From: Hydractinia symbiolongicarpus
Taxonomy: Eukaryota > Cnidaria > Hydrozoa > Anthoathecata > Hydractiniidae
Assembly (NCBI RefSeq): GCF_029227915.1
Contig: NC_079889.1
Coordinates: forward strand, 312,001 to 376,000
Direction of reading: 5' to 3'
Length of the DNA stretch: 64,000 nucleotides
The notes beneath the pieces are model-generated. The model was not told the origin of the DNA. It saw only the letters and a list, made by a program, of their open reading frames with translations, and did not search any database. The position numbers were made by a program, and so were the translations under genes. The stretch's first letter is position 1; every line of letters starts with the position of its first letter. This document shows positions 44,701 through 57,605 of this stretch, in pieces.

Positions 44701-47351
44701 GTTCGCTAGGTAACGACCTTTCACTCTTTTCTCGTTGGCCCCAGTACCTGCTTTTCATATGTGCACTCTAAAACAATTCGGTACTCGTTAAGAATGAAAA
44801 ATCCTTTAACAATATAGAAACGATATAGAAGGGTGAGCAATGTTGCAGTTGCATTTAATGATACAATGTAAATAATCTGTGCAAATTTAATCCACTTTTT
44901 AATTCGGTTTAGAAAAGGAGCGTTATACAGAAGACTTGGGTACGATAACAACTTTTCGTGTAGACTTGCTATATAAAAAACGAGGAGGAAGAAACAACAA
45001 GCGTGTTAGGGGATTTTATTTTTATTATCTTTGATGATTCAATAATAAAAAAAGCAGAAATAAGTATGGCTTCGATAAAATGATCACTTGAGAAAAAAAT
45101 AAACAAACCTTAAATAAAACAAACAATTCCTCAAGTTCATCGGTCGGAAATGCTGAGTCAGCAGCCACACAACGTATTACATTCCGCTTCACACTGTCTT
45201 CCAAATGCTAAAAGAAGAAACTTTATCTCTATCATAATATGAATTTGATATCTCCATCATAAAAATTTATATCTCCATCATAATAATAAATTTACCATTA
45301 TTTAATTAGAGAGAATCATTAATAAACATGAACATTTTCACGGTTTAACAGTTTTTGTTGAAAATGTTATGTAAAGACAGGATTGCAGAGCTGACGTAGA
45401 ATCATTGGTTAGCATATTACATTACCTGCACTACGCGCAGACGTTGTTGATTTCTTTGTTTATCTATATTCTCCGTGGTGAGGAAACCAAACTTTTGATA
45501 CGAACCAATTATTAAATCATTGACATCCTGAAAAAGTTTAAATAATTTTCTTTTTCAAAATAGTAAGAGCTTTGTAACGACAGACGGTTAGACAGAATTC
45601 TCGTGAGTAAAATGTGTAGCTCTCACTCTCTTGATTAGAACTAGCCATAGTTACCACTAATGCGCCCCGAATTACTAATAACGATTTCAAACATTCAAAT
45701 TTAGAACGGGATTTAAAATTAAAATGGAAAATGGTGGACGTTTGAAATCTATAAAAACTGCAGTGTTAGAACTTATTATTTTCGTTATTTTCACATTTGG
45801 CTAAGGCTCTATCTATAAAGTTAGATCTTGATTAAATATATGTACACTTTAAACGCCTCTAGCCTTCTTGTTGTGTAATTTCACGTAATCATTGCTTTTG
45901 ATTTTTGGTTAAAATTCGTTTAAAAGACTTACGCATACATTTTTGACTTATCAAATCTCCAAAAATTCTTGTGCTGTAATAACAAATTGTGTCTGAAAGC
46001 TATTCTGCTGAAACATTTTCCGCCAAATATGACGAATATAATAGAAATGCAGTACGGAATTGCAAAGAGGCTTGTGAATAAGCTTATTGCCCAGGGGAAA
46101 ATTTTTAAATAAGAAGCCCTGCGACTTGAAGATTTCCGTCATTAGGCTAAAAGATTCTGAAATTTGAAGTAGACTTTAAAACGGAGAACAATGGGGTATA
46201 TAAACACATCATAAGTATCCTAATTCTCAATTATTATTGTAATTAACGTAAAATACAACTTGATAAATAAAAAATAATTTTTTTTACATATATATAGTAT
46301 ATATTCTAAAACAATAGTTAAACTTTAACTGGATTTTTTTATAACTGATCTCGAAAATTCCAGGATGCAGGATTGCTATGTATGAACTTCACGATTCGAA
46401 TATATATAATAACTTCTGAAAAATTTCAATGAATTATTACTCCGTTAAGTTACCAATAAAATCCTTAAAAAATTTCTCTCGTTGAAGATTTTTCGAAAAT
46501 GCTGATGGTGCATGGTTTGATAACAAATGATCTGAAAAAGAAAGTATATTTAAAATTGAGAAAGAAGAATACAATTTTACCAGAACTGAATTAATACTAG
46601 GTTGTTTAATTATTGTCTACTTATCTGATTTAAAGTTAGAATTTATTAAAAAGATACAAATCAATGCCATGTTATACACAAAAGGTATACTATATAAATA
46701 AAAATATATATATAAATTTAGTCAAGCTGGCTTTGATATCATTGTTAAACAAGTATAATATTAAGCAGGCGATACAAGATTTTCAAACCTGTGGACAATA
46801 CAGGACTTATTTTGTCGAAATCGATTTATTGAATTTTACAAATTTGAGTGTTTATTATCGAGGAAATTGATTGGTCATTGTTTTCGTATTGAATTCAACA
46901 AGTTGATACAAAAAAGGGTAGACACTCAATAAATTTGTCAGATTTGATAAATCAACATCATTTATAATTTCAAGAAAAAACATGAAAAAGTGAAGAAAAC
47001 AAAGAAACCTGTAACATACTGTGGGTAGCGTCTAGTTGTACTGCAAGGGCTAACTATGTTATGTTATTGGTTAATTTATCAGTTCAACTTGACTGTTCCG
47101 TGCAATGAACAACAATATTTTTTCATGATTCAACAAATATCTTTTTATATATATTCTTGCGGTCGGATTCGTGTCAACCAATCACGGGCCAGTATTCCGG
47201 TTAAGCAGCCATTATGAAATGGGGTACAAATGCCGTAATTAATGTTTTTGTGGTGAAATCTTCATAAATACAATACTGGATTTTTCAAGGAATTCTTTTT
47301 TTTTTAGTCAAATCTTTAATATGTTTTAGATACTGCTTAATTTTTGCCATT

Positions 47352-47386
<35 letters not shown>

Positions 47387-50300
47387 TCTCGGCTTAACGT
47401 CCGTTTTCCATGCTAGCATGGGTTGGACGGGGTATATTAATGACCCTCTTCCAATCTGATCTAGACTGTGTTAGATCTAAACTCAACTTCTTCTCTATTA
47501 AGTCTGTCCTTATAACCTCCTGCCAAGTCTTTCTCGGTCTGCCTCTGGGCTTTGCCCCAGGAACTATCAAGTCTCTACACTTTCTTACCCAATTATCCTC
47601 CTCCATTCTTTCCAAGTGCCCCAGCCAATTCAATCTTCTTATCTGGATAACATCTTTAATTCTACAGAGACTTAGCCTGCTTCTTAGCTCATCTGAACTC
47701 TTTCTGTCTCTCAGACTGGCATTACACATCCACCTAACCATTCTCATATCATATCATTTTGCGACATTTTAACGACGTTTTACTTGTAAATTCTGTTTAA
47801 GTAAGGTTGCTACTTTGAAGGTTTGACCGTGAAAAGTCCACTTTGTTCTCCATCGGATAGCAACGAAGGAGAACATTCTGACCGCAAGAATACATGATAG
47901 CAGCCTCACAAAGGTTCCTTTAGAAGTTATTTTACTCACCCAAAACGCCTATACTTTTTACGGTGTATGTGGCTTATCAGCACCCTCGTTGATAAAATTA
48001 CACAGGGCAGGATAAAAGTTTTTTGTTGCTTCTGAAAAAAGGGACTCTAATGAAAGCACTATTTTGTGCAGCTCTAGCTTGATAGCTGTAGTACAAGTGA
48101 GAGTAGTTTTACGACTATTAACTTATAAAATGCAAGAATTTAAAAATAAGTATTTAGCTCCCTAGCTACATCATTAAAGCTATTACGACAAGCCAGACCA
48201 TCGGGAAGGGAAGACCAACAAAATGCAAGCAGTTTTAGTCATGGCCATACACGGAATGTTCTGTTCTTGATTGACTTTAAATTGTGATGCATTTATAAAT
48301 TGCGGCCTTTGGATCAACGCCATAAACCGTTCTGAGTTTAATTTCATATAAAATATAAGTAATCCTTCTACTTACTGTTAACAAGTTTCGAAACAACTTG
48401 GACAAAGAAAAACAAACTTTTTCTTGAAGATAAATTCACGTGGGCTGCAGTGACATTTAAGCATATTAAACGAGACAATATTACAAAGCTTTAAATTAAC
48501 ATAACAAAAGAATCTCGATTAATATTTTTTATGGCAGTCAAATCTTCAGAGACAACAAAGAAACCGAGACAAGATAAGTTTTGCTCGATCAGTGTTATTT
48601 TTGTCTTGATGGTACCAAACACACAGGTTGTGTTATATCAAACCTAGGTTGGATGTTCGAGCCGAAGTTCCCCCGCGAAGTTGAGAGTAAGAAAAAAACT
48701 TCTCCCATACACATAAAACAAACACTATATACCCGCGGTCCACTAAATGTGCGCCCCTTCGGCGGGGCGCAATTATATTATTTAAACCTAAAAATCAATT
48801 CGAAATTTTATTTTAGTCTTAGTGCCAAACACGCAATCGTGAACTTAAAAGAAATGGGTCCAGAAACAATACAATATTCGTACTAATTTCCGCGCGATTA
48901 TTTGGCATATTAAATTTTAGTTTTGCGTGTAGTTTTCGTACTAAATTTTGCGCAACTTTTGTGCTACGCGCGAAAATTAGTACAAAAAATAATGTATTGA
49001 ACAAGATTTAATTAACGCAAATTTTTAATGCTGAACTAAGAACTACAGTGGACGTAGGTGAACACTTTAATGTACAACTGTCAGAGCTTTGTTGTTATGG
49101 ATTTCCTTACACATTGTAAGAAAAAAAGGGACAACTGCTTCAAGTAAGTTACTTACGACATCAGTGCTCGAGTTGGTTTTCTGTTTTTGTTTTCTCGTAT
49201 CTTGCAGTATATGCGACGCGTCTCGACACGACACACGTTCAAAGTATGCACTCAACACCGTCATCGCTTCTCCATCGTCGCGACATTTTATCAACTTCTC
49301 TTTGTTTGCTTCAAGAATCGATAAAGCCAGTTGAAATAAGACCTACGGAGGAGAATGAAAATGAATAATAGCTGTCATTCGCAGATTTCCTTAAGGCTAG
49401 CCCCACTAGGTGTTTAAGAAGCATACACTTTAAAATTTGATAAGTATGTAGACGACCCTAAAAGTGTAAAAAAAACTTCTAGTAACACTACAGGATGTTA
49501 TCATGTGACTTAAAACGTCAATATAAGGCTAATTTAGAACTACAAATTTTCTTTACGCTTGCAGGAACAAGTACGTAACTGAAATTGTAAAGTAAATCTA
49601 CCTTTGCTCCGTCGTAGAAGAAACAATCCAGAATGCTGACAGCACAAGACAGAGGTACGACACTAAAAAAGAAGAGAAATATGTTCAAACGAAACAAAAA
49701 GAAAATGTTAGAAAAAGTTAAAGTTCTTTCGCAGAACTTTTTTCTAATCTTATAAAAACCAATTTTATTATCAAATGAGGTAAACTGGTTGTTTTATTTT
49801 CTATCCTTCCAGCAGTACTTGAAACTATCCAACAAACCTCACTTTATTTTCATTTATGTTAACAATTTTATACCTGATAAAAATAGTTAAAAACCAAGAC
49901 AACGAAATCATGCTTAATACACCAAGCCCTTTTAAATGCGCATGCAAATCTGGTATGTATTCTTCTGTTAGTACTTCAAATACAGCTAAAAAATAAACAC
50001 AAATAATTATCATCAGCTAAAAACACAAAAACAGGATGCCGCAATCTTAGGTGACACTACCCAAAATATTATACCCTTTTTCCGTAATAATCATTTTAAA
50101 GAAGGAAATACAGTCTGCACGCGTCGCAGTAAAATCACAGAAACTCGAAATTATAAATCAGATTACTTATTCCCCCGCACTATAAAAACTTGACAGCAGT
50201 CACGCTTGCTCTCTTATTTTCTAGAAATCTCAGCAAATTTCCCGCATTTTTCATGATCTAGCAGATATCATGAAAAGCAAGACCTAGAATAAATAAGGTG

Positions 50301-50463
50301 CTACAAACATGCATACCTTGGTCTACCAGGGCTCCAACCACTTTGGTGTTGTAGTAATCAGGCAGCATGTTTTCACACACACAGGTTAACAACCAGAAGG
50401 CTTCCTCCTCAGTACAGTACAGTAGCAGAACAGACGCTACTATATTCATTGCTTGACAGTAAC
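41716..50463 (-). CDS. TBC1D8/TBC1D9-type Rab GTPase-activating protein, C-terminal ten exons
   Basis: About 812 residues are encoded here; the 5' end is missing. Exons in transcript order: 50,317-50,463; 49,874-49,985; 49,602-49,662; 49,157-49,342; 45,426-45,527; 45,109-45,207; 44,573-44,767; 43,907-44,102; 42,557-43,230; 41,716-42,384. All junctions are GT-AG and all phases join. The first three exons and the start of the fourth give the TBC GAP domain from [17 protein letters not shown] (glutamine finger of YxQ) through [16 protein letters not shown]. Then RTVKRN-like helices ([20 protein letters not shown]) and an EF-hand-like segment ([14 protein letters not shown]) whose loop positions 3 and 5 are Lys. 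An acidic Ser-rich linker of about 220 residues and the conserved end block ([20 protein letters not shown]) complete it. The family removes Rab-GTP on membranes. The GRAM domains and arginine-finger exon must lie further upstream; none was recognised up to 64,000. Confidence 0.92.
43750..43895. repeat. Degenerate repeat of GACGTCATAATTAAACGAC in a TBC-gene intron
   Basis: About five loose units (AAGACGTCATAAC, AGACGTCATATTTAAACGAC, AGTCGTCATAATTAAACGAC, TGACGTTATAATTAAAC) with irregular spacing of 30-50 bases, just past the exon ending at 43,907. Confidence 0.5.
45223..45290. repeat. Short repeat ATATCTCCATCATAA in a TBC-gene intron
   Basis: Three loosely spaced copies of ATCTC(C/T)ATCATAA within 70 bases, between the exons at 45,207 and 45,426. 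Confidence 0.55.
47152..47892. repeat. 18-bp inverted repeats bracketing the LINE fragment
   Basis: TATTCTTGCGGTCGGATT (47,152-47,169) and the reverse complement of ATTCTGACCGCAAGAATA (47,875-47,892) agree at 16-17 of 18 positions. They might be the TIRs of a 741-bp MITE into which the LINE piece jumped, or chance. No convincing target duplication is visible. Confidence 0.4.
47352..47760 (-). mobile_element. Non-LTR retrotransposon (LINE) 3' end with ATG-trinucleotide tail
   Basis: The minus-strand open frame (47,394-47,747) reads [20 protein letters not shown], then [20 protein letters not shown] and [15 protein letters not shown]: the hallmark C-terminus of many LINE reverse transcriptases (RMLRWxCGxSLRDR / LRWxGHVxR / GRPRKTW). 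It is followed by CCATGCTAGCATGGAAAACG and a (GAT)n tail (plus-strand TCATCA run at 47,352-47,386). The rest of the RT and the endonuclease are absent: a typical 5'-truncated insertion, in the 3.6-kb intron (45,528-49,156) of the TBC gene on the gene's sense strand. Confidence 0.9.
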
Positions 50464-50469
50464 CTACAA

Positions 50470-52380
50470 AAGAATTCTTTATTAAAAACACATTTCATAG
50501 TCTTAGATTTAGGCCAAGACCTGAGTAGTTCAGGCTAGAGCACTAACCCCTTCATTAACTATAATCTCACAAGCTGGATTAGACCTAGTATCCTATAAAC
50601 CCAAAAAACGTCATAGTACAATGTAGATTGCAAAAGAATAATGTGTTTTTATCATGAAATCGGTTAGGATCAATCATTCTGAAAAACAGTTAGCAGGATT
50701 TCTTTAGTTTATAATTAGTGAGGTTGTTTTCTGGCTTTAAGGTGTGCGGATTCCGGTAATAGTGAACTTCTATACGCACAGATTCTATTGTGATTAGCTC
50801 TCCGTAATTGAAAAAAAGGTGTACAGAGTTGCGATCAATATTACAAGCATGGTGTCATAATTTTTATGACTAAAGATCATCAAAAATGATGATACATGGT
50901 AGGTCAACTAAGCTGGTAGTTAATATGAATTTGTAAATTGACGTAATGGAATTAGGAATATTTTCAAAAACCTTGAAAATATTTTAAAAACAAAAAACAT
51001 GCTAGCAATCACAGTAAAAACAACAACAAATATCAAAAAATTGAGCTTTATGAATTAATTGGATTATATTATAGCGGATTATATTATTCGCTTTTCTTTT
51101 TCATCATTAGGGCACGATATTTACACTGTGTCAATGTTATGACGTCACGATTTTCCGTTACTTTCTTACTCCTCTTTCTGTAAAATTGTTTGTCAATTAA
51201 AAAAAGAATAAAAAAAGGGACATACGATCACGGTACATGACTGTTTTGATCTCATGCATTAACTTTTAGCAAAACAAAAATCAACATCAAATGCATTTTT
51301 AATAAATATGTAAGAATCTAATAAATGTTATATTATGGTTATCAGTGTACTCTATTGTTAAAAATTATCGCGGAAGAAAATTTCGCGATTCAAAAAAGTA
51401 TTTTTATGCATTTTCGCGGAATTAAATTTCGATATTTACTAATACCTCATTCCCACCTTACAAAACTGGATTAATTTAGAATGGCTTTACTTAAACTGGT
51501 TTTAATTAAAACTCGGTTTTTACATGTACAATTCACATCTGAAGTTTAAAACACATTTGCAAAGATCAAAAATAAAATTTATTATGCTCAAAAATTGTAA
51601 CTTCAGACCTCTTTGAAAGAAGTACAAATATTCCCTGATCAAAACCATAACTAAAATTTATGAAGAATCTATCTGACTTGCATGCATATCATAACAGCAA
51701 ACCTCTTCAGACTTTTAAAACTTCGACTTCAGCTTAATAACAAAATGTCTTCAGGTATACAGCCTCATGTTTACTTCGCATATTGCGTTAAAGCATTTTA
51801 ACATAAATGTGTAGCCACTGTTTATAACCACTATAAAAGTTGGACACCAAAAGTTTTTCTTCTGAAATAACAACTTAACTCTAATATGAGTTCAATTACA
51901 TTTAATTCTTTATATTTTGCTTCATTTATCCTCTTATGTTAAACAACTTTCTCGTGCTGTAATAGCACACAAGGGATCCGCCCTTTTTGTGTTTAAACAT
52001 GGTTTTAGATAAAACACAAGTAAATAAAACAACCTCGACTGGTTGTTTTATTAAAACTGGCATCGTTAAAATAGGTTTTACGGTGGTATGAACGGGTAGA
52101 TCTATAACTTGATTTTATAAAAGCATATTAAAACATGTTTTAACTTTAGGTGTGAATATTTGTGGTAGCTATAAAGAAAATCTGATATTTTGCGAAATTT
52201 AATCTCGCAAATTTTCAAAAAAAACGCAAAACCGCGAAATTAGCTTTCCGCGAAAATTTCTGACAATAAAGTACGTTATTTTAAGAACAAGTCACATCAG
52301 AACATCTGGCCGAAAGAAGATTATCTAAAAACTTGTTTTCCAAAAACAAGTTTCTAAAAATTCCGCATTGTAAATAAAAA
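50470..52380. other. Upstream intron or intergenic DNA of the TBC gene
   Basis: No further TBC or GRAM exon recognised. A GCGAAA-type repeat fragment lies at about 51,367-51,430 and another at about 52,190-52,265 (CGCGAAATTAG, CCGCGAAAATTTC). Confidence 0.45.
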
Positions 52381-52399
52381 TCTTATTATTCCATTCAAA

Positions 52400-52720
52400 T
52401 ATCACTTGCAAAGATGTTTTTCACGGAGGTTTGCAAAAACGTACGAATTTTTAACGTAAGTGTGGGCGAAATAAATCGCGTATCGGAGTTTTCGGATCGA
52501 ATTCGATCCAATTTTTTTGCTTATAAACAAAATGTCGCAAGTAGCACAAGGTGTGCAATTTCCTCAACTAACATCAACGCCTACATGCAGAGGAAATTTT
52601 GTTTTAATATACTTTTACTTTGATTTGTTTTTATTATTATCAATATTTGTATTGAATGACTTTTGTTATTCTACACATCATTGTCCACTATGCACTTTAC
52701 AATGTCGAAGGTAAAACTAT
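52400..52720 (+). other. Possible unrecognised first exon(s)
   Basis: A less AT-skewed patch. ATG at 52,531 opens MSQVAQGVQFPQLTSTPTCR, which looks like a disordered protein N-terminus. A donor-like TTAACGTAAGTG lies at about 52,456. The frame continues only into an AT-rich, hydrophobic stretch and stops, so a donor within about 52,590 would be required. Not assigned to any family. Confidence 0.2.
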
Positions 52721-53639
52721 CTTGGCGCCAGACCAATATCACGTACAAGTATGGATTTATTTCCATCATGCTGGAACAGCCTTATAAAAGTTAATATCTC
52801 ATTGCAGTTCCATAATGAAATTCAAATAAAAAATTAGTGTTGGTAGGTTACATAAGTAATTTTTAGTTAAAATATTTCTGTAGGTATTTTGAATGTCCTG
52901 GCGACTGATAACAGGCGAATGTTATAAACGTTCGTACAAGTTAACAAAACCACAAATATTAAGAAGTTGGACAGGGCACGCATTCCTCAAATTGTTGTGT
53001 TATCGTTTTATGAACAGACAGAGTTGTTCGTACAATTGATTTTGAACAAGGTTTGCAGAGACATGGCTTTCCTACTTCTATTGTAACTTAAGGAAGTAAT
53101 TTTTCTCCGTTTTGCCCAAATATTCTAGGTCAGATAATTTGCAAGGATTATTTTGATAGACACAAAGCGCGAAAATTTGTCTTTTATTTTGCTGTAAGCT
53201 GACTACAATTATAGAATAGAATTTTTTTAAAAAAAACCCACAACTTCCCGGATTCCATCACGTTTCAGAAATATTTTTTATCCCGGCAAATTAAGCAACA
53301 GGGAAAATTTCCTGAGAAAAACAAAAATCTGTTTAATTCGCCAAAAATTAATTCCAGCAAAATACTAATTTTTGCACTGGAGAGAATTAATTCTCACGGC
53401 AATTAGTTCCCTTGTGGTAGTTTATCTTTTTGAAAAACGAAGAAGGTTCAGATTTTAAGCGATCAGTCCAACTCAGTAACTTTAAAAGTGAATTTTTAAG
53501 AGGTTGCATTTAGCGCGTTATCGTTATACAAACAGATAAACTTGATTTAAAACTTGAAACATAGCGTACACAGTTAGAGGTGAAACTGAAAAGAAGATGA
53601 CAGGTTAACTCGGCCGAGACTACAGAAAGAATTTAGTGT

Positions 53640-53965
53640 TGAGATGGAAACATAAAAGTCAATTGTATCAGACTAGACTGCAGAAACATGTAAGCCCATT
53701 GTGTTAGACTAGACTGTAAAAACATGAAAACCCATTGTGTCGGGCTAGACTGTAAAAATGTTAAATTACTAAAATCTGACAACCTGTCGTTCTCCACTTG
53801 GTTATGGAACCACAAAAAGCTAGGCTATGAAAGTGTGCGAGTCTTTTTAGCTGGACTGTTGGAATGTGAATGCTTTTTAAATTAGAATATGGGAACGCAG
53901 TCTCATTGCGTCAGATTGAACTATGGAAACAAAGACTCACTGTTTCAAGCTGGACTATACTGAAA
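53640..53965 (+). repeat. 36-bp tandem repeat, decaying array
   Basis: AGACTAGACTG(C/T)A(G/A)AAACATG units start at 53,670, 53,706 and 53,742 with 36-bp spacing. More diverged units (AACTATGGAAACAAAGACTC, GGACTATACTGAAATG) extend to about 53,965. The open frames over it are products of the array. Confidence 0.75.
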
Positions 53966-54531
53966 TGTCAAAGCCTATCTTTCCAACTTCGCTATGAATG
54001 CGTGGAAACTGGTAATTGCAACGACTCATTTGAATATTTGAAAGGTCATTGTTTTAAGCCAGCTTTTAGAAATACTTAAAACTGCCAGTTTTAAACCGCG
54101 AAAGTAATTATTTGATCGAGACACCGGAAATTGCCTGCGTTTAAAGCGCGATGGGAGAGCGATTACTTTCACGCGATAATGAAAACGCGTATATTCTGCA
54201 TATGTTATATCAATTTTTCAATTTCCTGAACTATGTATATCAAGTGCAGACAACCTTTGTTGATGCAAAGTTAAATAGTATAATTAACTAGCTGGTTTCT
54301 TGCGCATTCTTCTCATAACATCTGCGTAGATATTCAACCACAAGTGATTCGCAAAATTTCCAATGACGACTATAATATATTTATTAGGAAAGATGCCAAG
54401 TAGACACAAATCTTGTTACATAACAAGAATTACAACATATTTTACGTAACTATGTATAATTTTCGAAAGCAGAATTTGATACAGCCCCCTGGCAATACTA
54501 CAAGCAAGCTGGGCATGTGTTGCATCTTATC

Positions 54532-54645
54532 CGAGAACATGGTTAGGTAGCTAGATTCAGAATTTCATCCAAGAACATGGTTAGGTAGCTAAATCCAGCA
54601 TTTCATCCGAAAACCATGGTTAGGTAGCTAGATTCAATCCCATGG
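54532..54645 (+). repeat. 38-bp tandem repeat, three units
   Basis: GAACATGGTTAGGTAGCTA units with ATGG at 54,539, 54,577 and 54,616; spacing 38 and 39 bp. Confidence 0.85.
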
Positions 54646-54649
54646 GATT

Positions 54650-57400
54650 TAATGCTTTCAAAATAACGTTTATCCTTCTTTGCAACAGGGACTTAAAAAT
54701 AACAACAACATGAATTTGTTTATTCATTTTAAATCAGGGGGTAAGTAAGCAGAAGCTATTTTTAAAAATTCCTATTTTTCTAGCGCCAGCAGCAAAATAG
54801 CAATTACCATAGAAACATTAGCAGTAATTAACATAACGAACCAATACAAAAGCAACTACAGCTTTTAGTTGACATGGTAACGAGTCTACATCCAATGATC
54901 TTTTTGATTTACAGGACGACAATAAAAATATTTATTATTGTGTATCTTTATGTGGGCACACAAGTTTGTTTACTGCGCAAGCCGACATCAAGGGTTAAAC
55001 ATCTCTTTACGCAAACTGACTATTAGCAACCACATTAACGCACGCCCAAAGAAGGTAACGGTACTTTTTGAACTCGAAGTAAAAATTACGGTGATGTGTT
55101 AATGAAAGGGCCTTTAAGGTTTCGCTCACGAGATGGAGTGCCTTAAGATGCACTTCTCCTTTTTGTGAGAATTCTTTGTAAGATAACAAAACAGCAAGCT
55201 GTAATGATGAAAACTGACTGTTTTGTTCTTGAGTTGTAAAGGTTACACCCTCTAGAGATCTATATCAGTGCGAGATCTCTATAATATGAACAAAAGTACT
55301 GAGTGAAATGATAATACATCCAACTGTACCGACTACGCAGATCCTCAATCCATGCCTGCATAACTAGATTTGAACTTACATTCTCAGGCAAAAACATTTC
55401 TAAGGGACTTTCGGTTCTCGTTTTGTGGCAAGCTAAAGAACGGAATAGGTCCTTATAACGGGTAAATAAACATCTTCATACTGATTATTAAACTGGGGAT
55501 TGATATTCAGACATTTTTTGTAGTTTTTTACACAGCATTGTTAAACTTGCCCGATTTCTCCGTAAAACGTAAACAATGAAAATTAAAGACTCAAGAATTT
55601 TTCAGCGTTTATTTAAAATAGCTAAGCAATAGTTCAATGTGTCTCTAACCCAGTTGTTTTTGATTTACAACACACCAATGGAAAGATAATAGATTGTGTT
55701 TTGTTTGTGTGGTCATGTGAACAGTATCAGAAGTATCGTTTAAAGCAATAGTGACGTTTCTTCTAACATATCGCTATTATTCCAAAAAGCAGTTATGAAT
55801 AGAAGAAAAAGTAGCGTTTCTTCACACATCTCAGTGACCATAGGCTACCATAAAGTCACATTTATTCGGCCAATTCCTTTATTTTTGTTATAAGTATTTG
55901 CCATAATTATTTAATGAAGGAAATCTCAAGTTATTTTTTTCTTTTTTTTGTCACAGACTTGAGCCAAAATAACCATTAGAAATAAAAAAAGACTGTATAT
56001 ACCCTACTTATGTCAAACGATTTCTGTTAATTAGATATAATGAGGTACTGATCGTATAATTTGAAAAAAATATGAACTCCCATGGCAAATTTCAAGACCT
56101 TCAAACTTTTTTTCATTGTCAGGTTTCACTCAAATTACGGCGTACCTTTTCCACAAAAAATTGCAGAAAAACTGTAGGTTAGCAATCTGGAGTCCATTCC
56201 AGATTGCTAACAGTAACACGTTATTACCACTCACACGCACGTGACCACCTGTAACACGTGACTTAATGTGTGCTTCTTTGTATTCAAGTGTTGTATGGAC
56301 TAAATACTTAACGAATGTGCTGTAAAAATAAACCTAACTTTTAATGTGATTATCCGGTGATTAATCCTTTGACAGTTACCGACGAAAACAAAGGTGACAT
56401 AAAAAAGGCATAAAAAATGGGATAACGAGAAAAAAAGCCCTTTTGTGCTAAAATTATAATAAATACCTATTAATGAGCTAATTTTTTATCAGTTGTGTGA
56501 ATCTAGTGAGGATTAATTACAATTAATATCATTGTTTTCAACCCAAGAACACACACGAAGTGCCGAGACCTTTCGTTAGGATTTTAACTTGTAGAGTCTA
56601 TTTTCTCTTCTCCTTTAGTTTCGGTTAGCCTGATGATTGCCAACATCAATAGTCTGGAAGCCTAAGCGGTTCGAAAAAAACTTTGGGAGGTCCAAATGAT
56701 TTTGGATTGCTTTTGTGTTAATTTTGGTGTGCTGAATAAAAACCTGAGTTTTATACAGACTGTTTCGGTTGGGTAAGAACTAGAATAACAAAGAGTTATG
56801 GTGTGGACATTTTTTTCAAAAATTTATGCAACTGTTCGAAAGAGGATAAGAAATTGTTTTTAAAGAAAGGTACAGATTTCTAATTTACGATTTGTCATTA
56901 AGGAGATATTCATGTTAAAAAATATCCCTGACTACAAAGACATATAGCTGCATTTGATTGCTTGTTAAAACGCTGTGTTGTTGAAAAACAGGAACCACCG
57001 AAGAGAACACTTCTAGGGCTGCTGCACATGCTTACTCAGTTTTGCACACTCCAGTCTTTGTTCTTAGCTTTTATTACCCAGGACAACAACAACGTGGTAA
57101 CGATTGGGTAACACTTCTATACTTGTTTAAACAAAAACACAAATATCCTATTTTTAACCCCATCTTGATATTTTTAAGAAATTATTTTTATCATGCTTAA
57201 AGTAGCACTTCAAACAAATTTAATCTATATAACTTCCAATAGAAAAAGAAGTGAAGTTCTTCACACAGCTTGGCAAACCACCTTATGAAAGTCCTGGCAA
57301 GAAGTTGTAATAAAAACACGTTTCTGAGAGAATTTCAAAATAAATACATAAATATTACACAGGTTTATCAAAAAAAGATTTTTTTTCTGACAGATATATT
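54650..57400. other. Gene-poor stretch
   Basis: No exon recognised. The minus-strand frame at 55,007-55,189 is modestly coding-like, but I recognise nothing in it. A hairpin lies at 56,178-56,211 (separate entry). Confidence 0.4.
56178..56211. repeat. Perfect 14-bp-stem hairpin
   Basis: GTTAGCAATCTGGA, loop GTCCAT, TCCAGATTGCTAAC. No U-run or coding end next to it assigns a role. Confidence 0.85.
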
Positions 57401-57404
57401 TTTG

Positions 57405-57605
57405 ATAGATGCAGAAATGGGTTAGTGGTATCGCATTTGCCTTGTAATCTACTGACTGCGAACCGGCTTGTGTGGTGGGCATGCAAGTTAGAGCAATGTT
57501 ATGCGTTTTCCTGGCGGTAATATAACATAGTTACAGTTGAAGGGAAGGAAGAGACAGCCGTTAGGTTTGAGTCCCAAGAGCATTAAACTTTTCGTTACCT
57601 ACTTA
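57405..57605 (+). mobile_element. tRNA-derived SINE, family S1, copy 2
   Basis: The head has GGGTTAGTGGTATCGCATTT and CTTGTAATC; the B box is decayed (GCGAACCGGC). The body CATGCAAGTTAGAGCAATGTT, CTGGCGGTAATATAAC and AACTTTTCGTTACCTACTT matches copy 1 in intron 2 of p24 copy B, with an extra insert of about 25 bases before GAGTCCC. Confidence 0.7.
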
